DNA of 64,000 nt from Arthrobacter beigongshangensis (GCF_016820585.1 NZ_JADHDX010000006.1:87084-151083), one strand, 5' to 3'. Shown: positions 45,395 through 55,904, numbered from the stretch's first letter. Program-made: numbers and translations. The notes: generated by a model from the letters alone, not told the origin.

Positions 45395-45835
45395 ATGAAA
45401 TTACACGATATGAAACCAGCTGAAGGTGCTCGTAAAAAACGTAAACGTGTTGGACGTGGTACAGGTTCTGGTCATGGTAAGACTTCTGGTAGAGGTCATG
45501 ATGGTCAAAACTCACGTTCGGGCGGTGGCGTACGTCTAGGATTCGAGGGTGGACAGATTCCACTTTTCCAACGTCTTCCTAAGCGTGGATTTACGAACAT
45601 TAACCGTAAGGAATATGCAATCGTAAACCTTGATACACTTAATCGTTTCGATGCTGGAACGGAAGTAACTCCCGAGCTACTACTCGAATCAGGCATCGTG
45701 AGCAAAGCCAAATCAGGAATTAAGATTCTTGGAAACGGAACTCTTGATAAAAAGATCACTGTCAAAGCTCACAAATTCTCTGCTTCTGCTGTTGAAGCGA
45801 TCGAGAAAGCGGGCGGGCAAACCGAGGTGGTTTAA
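45395..45835 (+). CDS. rplO: 50S ribosomal protein L15
   Basis: 146 residues. Basic Gly-rich N terminus ([26 protein letters not shown]) and globular C-terminal domain ([25 protein letters not shown]). Its stop shares a base with the secY start (TAATG), so the two are translationally coupled. Confidence 0.98.
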   Translation: MKLHDMKPAEGARKKRKRVGRGTGSGHGKTSGRGHDGQNSRSGGGVRLGFEGGQIPLFQRLPKRGFTNINRKEYAIVNLDTLNRFDAGTEVTPELLLESGIVSKAKSGIKILGNGTLDKKITVKAHKFSASAVEAIEKAGGQTEVV

Positions 45836-47127
45836 TGTTTCAGACAATCTCCAACTTTATGCGCGTTAGAGATATACGGTCTAAAATCTTTTACACATTA
45901 CTTGTGCTGATCGTTTATCGACTAGGGACATTCATCCCAGTTCCAAACGTTGACGCAACTGCTTTACAACAATCTGATAATAATCTGATTGGGTTAATGA
46001 ATGTATTTGGCGGGGGAGCTCTTGCTAACTTCTCTATCTTAACGATGGGGATTATGCCATACATTACAGCATCTATTATCGTGCAATTATTGCAAATGGA
46101 TGTTGTGCCGAAATTTTCTGAATGGGCGAAACAAGGGGACGTTGGAAGACGTAAACTTGCTCAGTTCACAAGATATTTCACAATAATCCTAGCTTTTATT
46201 CAAGCGATTGCCATGTCATTTGGTTTCAACCGGATGTACGACGGTACGCTAATAACTAGCGAAGGTGTTTCGACATATGTGGTCATTGCGATCGTATTGA
46301 CGGCAGGAACTGCATTTCTTCTATGGCTTGGCGAGCAAATTACGGCAAAAGGTGTTGGAAATGGTATTTCCATCATTATCTTTGCAGGTATTGTTGCAGC
46401 GATTCCAAATGCAGTCAACCAACTTTACGCAACTCAGATCCAGGATGCAGGCGACGCGCTATTCATTAGAATTGCGATGATGCTTCTGTTACTCCTAGTG
46501 GTCATTGCAATAACTGTTGGGATTATCTACTTCCAAGAAGCACTACGGAAAATTCCAATCCAATATGCGAAGCGTGTCACTGGCCGCGGTCCTTCGACTG
46601 CAAGTCAACAGACACATTTACCATTGAAACTTAATGCTGCGGGAGTTATCCCGGTAATCTTTGCGGCAGCATTTTTCATGACGCCACAATCATTGGCTGC
46701 TTTCTTTGGAACAAATAGTGTGACGACAACAATTACGACTGTATTCGATTATACGAAACCGGTTGGTATGGTCTTCTACATCGCATTGATTGTTGCATTC
46801 ACGTACTTCTATGCGTTTATCCAAGTGAATCCAGAAAATATTGCGGATAATCTTAAAAAGCAGGGTGCGTATATCCCGGGCATTCGTCCAGGACAAAACA
46901 CTCAAAGCTACTTAACGAAAACTTTGTATCGACTGACATTTGTAGGAGCAATTTTCCTTTCAGTTGTATCAGTCATGCCGATATTCTTTATCAATTTTGC
47001 AAACCTTCCACAGGCCGCGCAAATTGGAGGAACAAGTCTAATCATCGTCGTTGGGGTTGCCCTTGAAACGATGAAGCAGCTTGAATCACAACTTGTGAAA
47101 AGGCATTACAAAGGTTTCATGAAATAA
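45835..47127 (+). CDS. secY: Preprotein translocase channel subunit SecY
   Basis: 430 residues with ten hydrophobic segments. Start [37 protein letters not shown]; plug region GGGALANFSILTMGIMPYITASIIVQLL; cytoplasmic loop PENIADNLKKQGAYIPGIRPG. Forms the protein-conducting channel with SecE and SecG. Last gene but one of the spc cluster. Confidence 0.98.
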   Translation: MFQTISNFMRVRDIRSKIFYTLLVLIVYRLGTFIPVPNVDATALQQSDNNLIGLMNVFGGGALANFSILTMGIMPYITASIIVQLLQMDVVPKFSEWAKQGDVGRRKLAQFTRYFTIILAFIQAIAMSFGFNRMYDGTLITSEGVSTYVVIAIVLTAGTAFLLWLGEQITAKGVGNGISIIIFAGIVAAIPNAVNQLYATQIQDAGDALFIRIAMMLLLLLVVIAITVGIIYFQEALRKIPIQYAKRVTGRGPSTASQQTHLPLKLNAAGVIPVIFAAAFFMTPQSLAAFFGTNSVTTTITTVFDYTKPVGMVFYIALIVAFTYFYAFIQVNPENIADNLKKQGAYIPGIRPGQNTQSYLTKTLYRLTFVGAIFLSVVSVMPIFFINFANLPQAAQIGGTSLIIVVGVALETMKQLESQLVKRHYKGFMK

Positions 47128-47146
47128 GAGTTACAACTTTTTGTAG

Positions 47147-47830
<684 letters not shown>

Positions 47831-48195
47831 GCTTTTTCAGCCGTAGATATTATTGGTCATTTTTGGGCATAGTAGTAATATGGTATGAAGAGGTAATTCA
47901 ACGAGCTGCAAAAGCATTTGATGCCCGGTATAGGAACTAGTCGGAGTTCTGCGGGCGTAGGTTCTGAATCCTCATAAGTGCATTTAGCTACAAAAGTAGG
48001 TATAATCATTTAGTGGAAAGAACTGTATAGCGCAACTAGGAACTCATCCACGGCAATCTGGACAGTCGTGTCCATTCCGACGCGATTTTCCACAACAAGA
48101 GGTCGGGGACTGACTTAAGGGAAACGAAATGTGACAGACGTCTTTCGAACATCACTCATGCAATCCAGACATATGTTGAAGGAAGCTTTAACTTG
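47831..48195 (+). other. Non-coding spacer after adk where map would be expected
   Basis: No open frame of note on either strand and no residual methionine aminopeptidase motifs that I can read. A TATAAT at 48001-48006 has no convincing -35 partner. Fragments such as AATCTGGACAGTC-GTGTCC (near 48052) and AATCCAGACATATG (near 48162) faintly resemble pieces of the dispersed repeat. The long repeat copy starts at 48196. Confidence 0.5.
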
Positions 48196-48379
48196 ATTCA
48201 GCTAAGTCCACCATTTCAATATGTGTTGGAGTGAATGCCGGCTATAACTATATCAGTGTGAGTTCAAATACGCGCTGATTCAAGTTAAGCCACCGGCGGA
48301 TGTCATGGATTTTGAGGGGAGTTAAATGCGCAAAGCGCATTTCAAAATCCAGACGCAATTATGCCAAGGCATAATTGAT
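48196..48379 (+). repeat. Long copy of the dispersed multi-hairpin repeat, before infA
   Basis: 184 nt with the same block order as 23896-24069: ATTCAGC..AAG, TCCACC..ATATGTG, TCAGTGTG/CGCGCTGA (48253-48278), GCCACCGGCGGATGTC, an outer stem GGATTTTGA/TCAAAATCC (48307-48350) enclosing AAATGCGC-AAA-GCGCATTT (48324-48342), then GACGC and the perfect hairpin CAATTATGCC-AA-GGCATAATTG (48356-48377). It ends about 60 nt before infA. Confidence 0.75.
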
Positions 48380-48440
48380 TTGAGACTGATGCCGCTCGAT
48401 GGTGAGAACCTTTATTGGATATAGAAGGGAGACAGGATTG

Positions 48441-48659
48441 ATGGCGAAAGACGATGTAATTGAAGTTGAAGGAACCGTAGTCGAAACGTTGCCAAACGCG
48501 ATGTTCAAAGTAGAGCTGGAAAACGGCCATACGATTCTTGCGCATGTATCAGGCAAAATTCGTATGCACTTTATCCGCATCCTGCCTGGCGACAAAGTGA
48601 CAATGGAACTTTCGCCTTATGATTTAACACGTGGTCGTATCACATACCGTTTTAAATAA
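48441..48659 (+). CDS. infA: Translation initiation factor IF-1
   Basis: 72 residues, a single OB fold ([22 protein letters not shown] ... [21 protein letters not shown]). Binds the 30S A site during initiation. ATG 48441 follows AGAAGGGAGAC; a longer in-frame version from 48399 would read through that site. Confidence 0.98.
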   Translation: MAKDDVIEVEGTVVETLPNAMFKVELENGHTILAHVSGKIRMHFIRILPGDKVTMELSPYDLTRGRITYRFK

Positions 48660-48697
48660 ACTTTTGCACTCCGGAATATTGAAGGAGGTTGGGTAAG

Positions 48698-48811
48698 ATG
48701 AAAGTAAGACCATCTGTAAAACCGATCTGTGAAAAATGTAAAATTATTCGCAGACGTGGCCGAGTAATGGTAATCTGTGAAAATCCGAAACATAAACAAA
48801 GACAAGGTTAA
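48698..48811 (+). CDS. rpmJ: 50S ribosomal protein L36
   Basis: 37 residues: [20 protein letters not shown] with zinc ligands C11, C14, C27 and H32, so the zinc-binding form. Site GAAGGAGGTTG. Sits between infA and rpsM as in most bacteria. Confidence 0.97.
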   Translation: MKVRPSVKPICEKCKIIRRRGRVMVICENPKHKQRQG

Positions 48812-48835
48812 TTCAGAAGGAGGTGCACAATCTAT

Positions 48836-49201
48836 ATGGCACGTATTGCTGGTGTAGACGTTCCGCGCGATAAGCGCGTTGTAATTTCATTGACTTACAT
48901 TTTCGGAATCGGAAAAACAACTGCTCAGAAAGTATTGGCAGCAGCTGGAGTATCTGAAGAAGCACGCGTACGCGATCTTACTGATGCTGAGCTTGATAAA
49001 ATCCGTGAGGAAATTGACGGCTTAAAAGTTGAAGGGGACCTTCGTCGTGAAACTTCTCTTAACATCAAACGTTTGATGGAAATTGGTAGCTTCCGTGGTA
49101 TCCGTCACCGTCGTGGATTACCTGTTCGTGGACAAAACACGAAAAATAACGCACGTACTCGTAAAGGTCCAAAGCGGACAGTTGCGAACAAGAAAAAATA
49201 A
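48836..49201 (+). CDS. rpsM: 30S ribosomal protein S13
   Basis: 121 residues. [26 protein letters not shown] and [26 protein letters not shown] with a basic tail that reaches the P-site tRNA. Site GAAGGAGGTG. Confidence 0.98.
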   Translation: MARIAGVDVPRDKRVVISLTYIFGIGKTTAQKVLAAAGVSEEARVRDLTDAELDKIREEIDGLKVEGDLRRETSLNIKRLMEIGSFRGIRHRRGLPVRGQNTKNNARTRKGPKRTVANKKK

Positions 49202-49208
49202 TAGGTAA

Positions 49209-49616
<408 letters not shown>

Positions 49617-49750
49617 TGGCTTGTACTCCATTTGATTGAGAAACACAATTATTGTCAAAAATGAATTGTGCGATTGCAAATTGCCGTCTGTGAAACTCGA
49701 TTTCAATATGGAACGGCCTATACATTCGACGTTTAAAGGAGGGTAAATAA

Positions 49751-50695
49751 ATGATCGAGATTGAGAAACCGAAGATTGAAACAGTTATGATCAGTGATAA
49801 TTCCAAGTTTGGTAAGTTTATCATCGAACCACTTGAGCGTGGATATGGTAATACGCTAGGGAATTCCCTGCGCCGCATCCTATTAAGCTCATTGCCTGGA
49901 GCCGCTGTTACATCTATCCAAATCGATGGTGTACTTCATGAATTCTCTACAATTGAAGGTGTCGTTGAAGACGTCGCAACAATTATTTTGAACGTGAAGA
50001 AACTAGCTCTTAAAGTCTATTCAGATGAAGAGAAAGTGATTGAAATAGATGTGAAAGGTGAAGGTACGATTACGGCTGCTGACATTACACATGATAGTGA
50101 CGTAGAAGTATTGAATCCTGAACTACCTATCGCAACACTTGGTAAAAACGGACACTTGCGCATGCGTATGTATGCTGTACGTGGTCGAGGTTATGCACCT
50201 TCTGATCAGAACAAACGTGAGGATCTTGCGATTGGTGTTATTCCGATTGACTCTATTTACACTCCAGTTTCACGTGTTAACTTCCAAGTGGAAAACACTC
50301 GTGTTGGTCAAATGACGAACTTCGATAAGTTGACATTGGATGTTTGGACAGATGGAAGCATTGGTCCGAAAGAAGCTGTTGCGCTTGGAGCAAAAATTCT
50401 TACTGAGCACTTAAATATATTTGTCGGCATGACTGACGAAGCACAAACTGCTGAAATCATGGTGGAAAAAGAGGAAGATCAAAAAGAGAAAGTACTTGAG
50501 ATGACGATTGAGGAACTCGACCTTTCTGTTAGATCTTACAACTGCCTGAAACGCGCAGGCATCAATACTGTTCTTGAACTTGCTAGCAAGTCTGAAGACG
50601 AAATGATGAAAGTGCGAAATCTCGGCCGTAAATCACTTGAAGAAGTGAAAGCAAAATTGGACGAGCTTAACCTAGAGTTACGCTTAGAAGATTGA
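49751..50695 (+). CDS. rpoA: RNA polymerase alpha subunit (RpoA)
   Basis: 314 residues. N-terminal assembly domain ([24 protein letters not shown] near 30) and C-terminal DNA/activator-binding domain ([21 protein letters not shown], about 250-310). Site AAAGGAGGG. In B. subtilis also in the alpha operon between rpsK and rplQ. Confidence 0.98.
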   Translation: MIEIEKPKIETVMISDNSKFGKFIIEPLERGYGNTLGNSLRRILLSSLPGAAVTSIQIDGVLHEFSTIEGVVEDVATIILNVKKLALKVYSDEEKVIEIDVKGEGTITAADITHDSDVEVLNPELPIATLGKNGHLRMRMYAVRGRGYAPSDQNKREDLAIGVIPIDSIYTPVSRVNFQVENTRVGQMTNFDKLTLDVWTDGSIGPKEAVALGAKILTEHLNIFVGMTDEAQTAEIMVEKEEDQKEKVLEMTIEELDLSVRSYNCLKRAGINTVLELASKSEDEMMKVRNLGRKSLEEVKAKLDELNLELRLED

Positions 50696-50727
50696 GCCAA
50701 TTTATAGATTGAGGAGGGAAACTTCTA

Positions 50728-51108
50728 ATGGGATACAGAAAACTTGGACGTACAAGTTCACAACGTAAAGCGATGCTTCGCGACCTAGCGACAGACCTTA
50801 TCGTACATGAGCGTATTCAAACAACTGAAGCACGCGCGAAAGAATTGCGTTCTGTAGTTGAAAAAATGATTACACTTGGAAAACGTGGAGACTTGCACGC
50901 ACGTCGTCAAGTTGCACAATTCATCCGTCGTGAACTCGTTTCAGTAACGGACGAAGAAGGCAAGGAGACAGAAATCTTTGCCATCCAAAAACTTTTTGAT
51001 AATGTGGCTCCACGCTACGCTGAGCGTCAAGGTGGATACACACGTATTATGAAAATGGGACCTCGCCGTGGCGATGGTGCACCTGTAGTCGTAATCGAAT
51101 TAGTTTAA
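50728..51108 (+). CDS. rplQ: 50S ribosomal protein L17
   Basis: 126 residues. [25 protein letters not shown] and [25 protein letters not shown]. Last gene of the ribosomal protein superoperon; terminator at 51156. Confidence 0.98.
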   Translation: MGYRKLGRTSSQRKAMLRDLATDLIVHERIQTTEARAKELRSVVEKMITLGKRGDLHARRQVAQFIRRELVSVTDEEGKETEIFAIQKLFDNVAPRYAERQGGYTRIMKMGPRRGDGAPVVVIELV

Positions 51109-51155
51109 TTTAATTCGGTAGGGGTTCCCCTGCTTAATTGATTTACTTTTAAAGA

Positions 51156-51187
51156 GGGTATGGCTGTGCGTAAGCCAGACATACCCT
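51156..51187 (+). terminator. Terminator after rplQ
   Basis: GGGTATGGCT pairs with AGCC and CATACCC (small bulge), followed by Ts. Confidence 0.85.
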
Positions 51188-51227
51188 TTTTCAATACACT
51201 GTAAGGATTTATACGACAACTTTAAAA

Positions 51228-51363
51228 GCTGAGTGTTATGATCAGCGGGGAGTTTCTCCGACTGGTCTAGCTCTACGCACCTCGTCCGCGATACTGGATT
51301 GAGCACCCAGTATTAGTCATAGATATGAGCGCATTTCTTCGGATGAGGTGCGCGCTTTTTTTT
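51228..51363 (+). repeat. Structured TCTAGCT...GCGCTTTT element between rplQ and ecfA1
   Basis: GCTGA/TCAGC (51228-51246) and GGAG-TTT-CTCC lead to TCTAGCTCTACGCACCTCGTCC; CGCACCTCGTCC (51276-51287) pairs over 12 bp with GGATGAGGTGCG (51341-51352), enclosing ATACTG/CAGTAT, and is followed by CGC and eight Ts. AGCGC (51328-51332) could instead pair with GCGCT (51352-51356). The design resembles TCTAGCT..GCTTTT elements I recall from Bacillaceae intergenic regions; it can also work as a terminator. The rest of the 350-nt gap holds a GGATTCCTT/AAGGAATCC hairpin (51395-51422). Confidence 0.55.
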
Positions 51364-51458
51364 ATTCAAAAATAAGTTTTGACATGATAGAAGGGGATTC
51401 CTTAGCGTATTGCAAGGAATCCTTCGTATTATACATATAGCTGGAGGTGTTAGGTGTG

Positions 51459-52304
51459 ATGAAGGAAATCCTGTCCATTGATCATGTGAGCTTTTCTTAT
51501 CCAACTGAGGATGAGGAAGTGAAGAAGGCCATTGATGACGTGTCATTCACGGTGCAGGATGGTGAATGGATTGCGATTGTCGGTCATAATGGTTCTGGCA
51601 AATCGACCCTTGCAAAATTGATGATTGGACTACTGTTCCCGGACGAGGGAAATGTCAATGTGTTTGTCGAGAAGCTGACGGAAGAAAATATCTGGGATAT
51701 TCGATCTCAAATGGGCATTGTTTTTCAAAATCCAGATAATCAGTTTGTTGGTTCGACAGTCCAAGATGATGTGGCGTTTGCTTTAGAGAATAATGGTGTT
51801 TCTTTCGAGGAAATGACAATTCGGGTCCACGATTCACTTGCGCAAGTGAAGATGAGTGATTTTCTTAATCATGAGCCGCACCATTTATCTGGCGGACAAA
51901 AACAACGCGTTGCGATTGCGGGCGCATTGGCACTTGAACCTCGTCTACTAATCATGGATGAGGCGACTTCTATGCTAGACCCGCAAGGTCGTGACGAAGT
52001 CATTCGCATTGTTGAGGAACTCAAGCGGAAGACAGGTCTGACTGTTATTTCAATCACACATGATTTGGAAGAAGCGTTACTGGCAGATCGTATTATCGTT
52101 ATGAATAAAGGGAAAGTGTTAACCGTTGGAACGCCCGAGCAAATTTTCGCTCGAGGGGATGAATTAGAAGCGATTGGATTGGATTTACCGTTTGCGTTAA
52201 AGGTATCTAATTTACTTAGACAGTTTGGATTAGAGCTTGATGGTGAACATATGACAGAAGAAGAGTTGGTGAATGAATTATGGACATCTCACTTCAGCAA
52301 GTAG
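51459..52304 (+). CDS. ecfA1: Energy-coupling factor transporter ATPase EcfA1
   Basis: 281 residues, ABC ATPase. Walker A IVGHNGSGKSTLAKL near residue 40, Q-loop VFQNPDNQFVGSTVQDDVAF, signature LSGGQKQRVAIAGAL and Walker B LLIMDEATSMLDP. Pairs with EcfA2 and EcfT to power vitamin/metal uptake by separate S components, none of which is in this window. Starts at ATG 51459 or GTG 51456 after GGAGGTG; overlaps ecfA2 by 25 nt. Confidence 0.94.
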   Translation: MKEILSIDHVSFSYPTEDEEVKKAIDDVSFTVQDGEWIAIVGHNGSGKSTLAKLMIGLLFPDEGNVNVFVEKLTEENIWDIRSQMGIVFQNPDNQFVGSTVQDDVAFALENNGVSFEEMTIRVHDSLAQVKMSDFLNHEPHHLSGGQKQRVAIAGALALEPRLLIMDEATSMLDPQGRDEVIRIVEELKRKTGLTVISITHDLEEALLADRIIVMNKGKVLTVGTPEQIFARGDELEAIGLDLPFALKVSNLLRQFGLELDGEHMTEEELVNELWTSHFSK

Positions 52305-53155
52305 GCTATTTATATGGAAAAGATACGCCTTTTGAGAAGAGGGCATTGCAAGGTGTAGACGCCACAATCCGTTCCGGCTCTTATTCGGCAATCATTGGGC
52401 ATACGGGTTCTGGCAAATCGACGTTACTGATGCATTTGAATGGTTTATTGAAACCGTCAGAAGGGGTTGTTCAAATTGGTAAGACAACCATTTCTGCGGG
52501 TACGAAGGCAAAGGGTTTGAAGGATGTTCGCAGGCATGTGGGAATCGTCTTTCAATTTCCGGAGCATCAGCTGTTTGAAGAAACGGTTGAAAAGGATATT
52601 ATGTTCGGACCGATGAATTTTGGTGTGCCTGAGGAAGAGGCAAGGAAGCGAGCGCATGAATTGATTGCGCTCCTTGGATTGCCACCTGAAGTTGCACAGA
52701 AGTCGCCATTCGATTTATCGGGTGGGCAAATGCGCCGGGTTGCCATTGCAGGTGTGTTGGCGTTTAGACCGTCCATACTGGTATTAGACGAGCCAACAGC
52801 TGGACTTGATCCAAGAGGTCGACAAGAAATTATGGAGCTGTTCCATCGGCTGCATGTCGAAGAACAGCTAACGATGATCCTTGTGACACATAGTATGGAG
52901 GATGCCTCGCGTTATGCAGATAATATTATTGTCATGCATGATGGCCGCTCTGTGCTATCAGGGACGCCACAGGAAGTGTTCGGGGATGAAGAGAAATTAA
53001 AATCCTTCAGACTGGGCTTACCGCGGTCTGTGAAGTTCCAGCGTGATATTGAGAAGATGATAGGTCGTCCTTTGCAAACATTAGCTTTAACAGAGGAACA
53101 GCTTGCCGAGGCCATTGTCCAAGCGACGAAGGAAGAAGGTGACCGAGAATGTTAG
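52280..53155 (+). CDS. ecfA2: Energy-coupling factor transporter ATPase EcfA2
   Basis: 291 residues. Walker A IIGHTGSGKSTLLMHL, Q-loop VFQFPEHQLFEETVEKDIMFG, signature LSGGQMRRVAIAGVL, Walker B ILVLDEPTAGLDP. The second, non-identical ATPase of the ECF module. Overlaps ecfA1 (25 nt) and ecfT (7 nt), so the three are translationally coupled. Confidence 0.94.
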   Translation: MDISLQQVGYLYGKDTPFEKRALQGVDATIRSGSYSAIIGHTGSGKSTLLMHLNGLLKPSEGVVQIGKTTISAGTKAKGLKDVRRHVGIVFQFPEHQLFEETVEKDIMFGPMNFGVPEEEARKRAHELIALLGLPPEVAQKSPFDLSGGQMRRVAIAGVLAFRPSILVLDEPTAGLDPRGRQEIMELFHRLHVEEQLTMILVTHSMEDASRYADNIIVMHDGRSVLSGTPQEVFGDEEKLKSFRLGLPRSVKFQRDIEKMIGRPLQTLALTEEQLAEAIVQATKEEGDREC

Positions 53156-53946
53156 AAAAAATGATTTTCGGACGCTTCATACCTGGGACGTCATTTGTGC
53201 ATAAGCTGGATCCACGCTCGAAGCTCTTATTCGTTTTTTTATTCATCATTACAGTGTTTTTGGCAAATAATGCGTTGACGTATGGACTATTACTAGGGTT
53301 TACGTTACTGGTTATTTTTAGTTCACGGATTCGTTTATACTTTTTAATGAATGGCTTAAAGCCGATTTTATTCTTAATTATTTTCACGTTTCTCATGCAT
53401 ATCTTTTTCACAAAAGAGGGTGCATTGTTGCTGGATTGGAAATTCATTAAAATTTATGAGGAAGGATTGAGACAAGCTATTTTCATCTCGATTCGTTTCC
53501 TTGTGCTTGTGTTAATGACGTCCGTACTGACGTTAACAACCTCGCCTATTTCAATTACGGATGGACTAGAGGATTTATTAGGTCCATTTAAACGTTTTAA
53601 ATTGCCCGTGCATGAGTTGGCGCTGATGATGTCGATTTCCTTACGATTCATCCCAACGTTGATGGATGAGACAGATAAGATTTTGAAAGCGCAGTTGGCT
53701 AGAGGCTCGGATATTAGTACAGGCTCTATTAAGCAGCGTATCCGTGCAGTCATTCCGTTGCTTGTTCCTTTATTCGTCAGCGCCTTTAAACGTGCTGAGG
53801 ATCTTGCGGTTGCGATGGAGGTTCGTGGCTATCGTGGGGGCGAGGGAAGAACGCGCTATCGGCAGTTGAGGTGGCATTGGCGCGATACGTTGGTCATGGT
53901 GTTATTTGTTATTCTCGTAGTAGTGCTTGTGCTTGCGAGAGGGTAG
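53149..53946 (+). CDS. ecfT: Energy-coupling factor transporter transmembrane protein EcfT
   Basis: 265 residues with about five hydrophobic segments. The cytoplasmic coupling helices carry the two Ala-Arg-Gly type motifs, seen as AQLARGSD near residue 183 and MEVRGYRGG near 223. MIFGRFIPGTSFVHKLDPRSKL is the typical N terminus. Links the ATPases with exchangeable substrate-binding S components. Confidence 0.94.
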   Translation: MLEKMIFGRFIPGTSFVHKLDPRSKLLFVFLFIITVFLANNALTYGLLLGFTLLVIFSSRIRLYFLMNGLKPILFLIIFTFLMHIFFTKEGALLLDWKFIKIYEEGLRQAIFISIRFLVLVLMTSVLTLTTSPISITDGLEDLLGPFKRFKLPVHELALMMSISLRFIPTLMDETDKILKAQLARGSDISTGSIKQRIRAVIPLLVPLFVSAFKRAEDLAVAMEVRGYRGGEGRTRYRQLRWHWRDTLVMVLFVILVVVLVLARG

Positions 53947-53959
53947 GAGGTAGTTGCAT

Positions 53960-54706
53960 ATGACACGTGTGAAAGCAGTTGTTTCTTATGATGGGACAAA
54001 CTTTGCAGGGTATCAGTCCCAACCGGGTATGCGGACGGTGCAATCGGAAATCGATAAGGCATTGGTGAAGATTCATAAAACGATGCCTGTGCATTCGGTG
54101 GCAAGTGGACGAACGGATGCGGGTGTTCATGCAAATGGACAAGTCATTCATTTTGATACAGCGCTTGGGCTCCCTCTGGATCGCTGGCAGCGGGCATTGA
54201 ATGTTTTATTACCTACGGACATAAGAATTATGGGCGTTGAATATGTCGATGAGGATTTTCATGCGCGTTATTCAGCAAAGGGTAAGACGTATAGCTATCG
54301 CTGGTCATATAGTGAGGTGCACAGCCCTTTTGACCGTAATTTTTCGGTTCATCTTGGCGATTTACGACCTGATGTGGCACGTATGCAGGAGGCGGCACTT
54401 CATTTAATTGGCAAGCATGATTTTACAAGTTATTGCTCATCCAAAACCGCAACGTCCAATAAAGTACGTACAGTCAGGCAACTGACCCTTGAAAAGCAAG
54501 GGGAGTATCTGATCATGACGATTGAGGGCGATGGATTCTTGTACAACATGGTCCGTACCATCGCGGGAATGCTTTTGGCAGTTGGCAGAGGGTGGAATAG
54601 TCCAGATGATGTCAAGCGGATTTTGGAATTACGCGATCGTAATGAAGCAAGCAAAACCGCACCGGCACACGGTTTGTACTTAGAAAGTGTAACCTACGGG
54701 GACTGA
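53960..54706 (+). CDS. truA: tRNA pseudouridine(38-40) synthase TruA
   Basis: 248 residues. The catalytic aspartate is in the SGRTDAGVHANGQV motif near residue 52; VSYDGTNFAGYQ at the N terminus and FLYNMVRTIAGML near 195 are conserved. Modifies U38-U40 in the anticodon arm. ATG 53960 fits GGAGG at 53946-53950; the TTG at 53954 is too close. Confidence 0.95.
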   Translation: MTRVKAVVSYDGTNFAGYQSQPGMRTVQSEIDKALVKIHKTMPVHSVASGRTDAGVHANGQVIHFDTALGLPLDRWQRALNVLLPTDIRIMGVEYVDEDFHARYSAKGKTYSYRWSYSEVHSPFDRNFSVHLGDLRPDVARMQEAALHLIGKHDFTSYCSSKTATSNKVRTVRQLTLEKQGEYLIMTIEGDGFLYNMVRTIAGMLLAVGRGWNSPDDVKRILELRDRNEASKTAPAHGLYLESVTYGD

Positions 54707-54739
54707 GGCAACTTTTCCTGGTGTTTTTAAGAAAGGTGC

Positions 54740-54768
54740 TTGACTTATTGTGGCATTCGATGTAAGAT
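54740..54768 (+). promoter_or_regulatory. Promoter of rplM-rpsI
   Basis: TTGACT (54740-54745), 17-nt spacer, TAAGAT (54763-54768), just before the L13 leader. Confidence 0.75.
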
Positions 54769-54774
54769 GAGTAA

Positions 54775-54835
54775 TGGTATTTCAATAACCCCACAAAAAA
54801 GCCCCGGAAGGTTAATTGTGTTTAGGGATAGAGAA
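54775..54835 (+). promoter_or_regulatory. Ribosomal protein L13 leader
   Basis: The block AACCCCACAAAAAAGCCCC, then GGAAGGTTAATTGTG and TTTAGGGATAGAG, follows the Firmicutes L13-leader pattern, with CCC pairing to GGG and CACAA to TTGTG. It lies directly after the promoter and 43 nt before rplM; L13 is thought to bind it to control its own operon. Confidence 0.65.
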
Positions 54836-54877
54836 AACGGAACAATTGAATTGATATTCATTTAGGAGGATAAAAAC

Positions 54878-55315
54878 ATGCGTACAACATTCATGGCTAA
54901 AGGTCACGAAGTAGAGCGTAAATGGCTCGTTGTCGACGCTGAAGGACAGACGCTTGGTCGTCTTGCTTCTGAAGTTGCATCACTTTTGCGCGGCAAGCAT
55001 AAACCTACGTTCACACCACACGTTGATACAGGTGATCACGTTATCATTATCAATGCAGAGAAAATTGAACTTACAGGTAACAAATTGAAAGACAAATTGT
55101 ATCACCGTCACTCAGGTTACACTGGTAGCCTTAAATCACGTACAGCGCTAGAAATGCGCACGAACTACCCAACAAAAATGCTTGAATTGGCTATCAAAGG
55201 AATGCTTCCAAAAGGTCCTTTAGGTCGTCAAACATTCAAGAAATTGAACGTATATGCTGGAGCGGAACATCCGCACGCAGCACAAAAACCGGAAGCATAC
55301 GAGCTTCGCGGATAA
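54878..55315 (+). CDS. rplM: 50S ribosomal protein L13
   Basis: 145 residues. [49 protein letters not shown] and [11 protein letters not shown] are conserved. Early assembly protein. Site TTAGGAGGAT; co-transcribed with rpsI. Confidence 0.98.
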   Translation: MRTTFMAKGHEVERKWLVVDAEGQTLGRLASEVASLLRGKHKPTFTPHVDTGDHVIIINAEKIELTGNKLKDKLYHRHSGYTGSLKSRTALEMRTNYPTKMLELAIKGMLPKGPLGRQTFKKLNVYAGAEHPHAAQKPEAYELRG

Positions 55316-55334
55316 TTAAGAGGAGGAAACACCT

Positions 55335-55727
55335 TTGGCACAAGTACAATATCTCGGCACTGGCCGTCGTAAAAGTTCAGTAGCTCGTGTTCGTTTGGTT
55401 CCTGGAGATGGTAAAATTATCATCAACAACCGCGACGCAGAAGACTACGTACCATTTGAAACACTTCGTGAAATCATTAAGCAACCATTAGTAGCAACAG
55501 AAACTCTTGGAAGCTACGATATCCTTGTAAACGTCCACGGTGGCGGATACACAGGACAAGCAGGCGCAATCCGTCACGGCGTTGCACGTGCACTTCTAAA
55601 CGTAGATCCTGATTTCCGTCCAACGTTGAAATCAGCAGGACTACTTACGCGTGATGCAAGAATGAAAGAGCGTAAAAAACCAGGTCTTAAAGGCGCACGT
55701 CGTGCACCACAGTTCTCAAAACGTTAA
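55335..55727 (+). CDS. rpsI: 30S ribosomal protein S9
   Basis: 130 residues, starting at TTG after AGAGGAGGAAAC ([21 protein letters not shown]). The basic tail RRAPQFSKR contacts the P-site tRNA. Terminator follows. Confidence 0.98.
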   Translation: MAQVQYLGTGRRKSSVARVRLVPGDGKIIINNRDAEDYVPFETLREIIKQPLVATETLGSYDILVNVHGGGYTGQAGAIRHGVARALLNVDPDFRPTLKSAGLLTRDARMKERKKPGLKGARRAPQFSKR

Positions 55728-55739
55728 TATTTCAAATCA

Positions 55740-55774
55740 AAGCCCTTTTCCATTCGTGGAGGAGGGCTTTTTTA
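55740..55774 (+). terminator. Terminator after rpsI
   Basis: AAGCCCT pairs with AGGGCTT, extended by TTCC/GGAG, then six Ts. Confidence 0.85.
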
Positions 55775-55820
55775 TGTCGTATTCATCATATAGGGATTTC
55801 CCTATTAGTTGGATAATTTC

Positions 55821-55877
55821 TTGACCTGTAATATGCACTTACTTATAATTAGTTATATCCAGTTATAACTAATTATA
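55821..55877 (+). promoter_or_regulatory. modA promoter with a large palindromic operator over the -10 box
   Basis: TTGACC (55821-55826), 17-nt spacer, TATAAT (55844-55849). The -10 box is the start of a perfect palindrome: TATAATTAGTTATA (55844-55857) and TATAACTAATTATA (55864-55877) with a 6-nt centre. Such a position points to repression by a dimeric regulator, most likely the one encoded at 58015-58956 (inference). Confidence 0.75.
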
Positions 55878-55904
55878 TATAGTGTTTCGGCAGGGGGATT
55901 TTTA

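Noticed and set aside
47831..48440. map pseudogene
   Set aside because: Read in all frames on the + strand and checked on the - strand, I find no stretch resembling the aminopeptidase metal-binding motifs; calling it a pseudogene is not supported.
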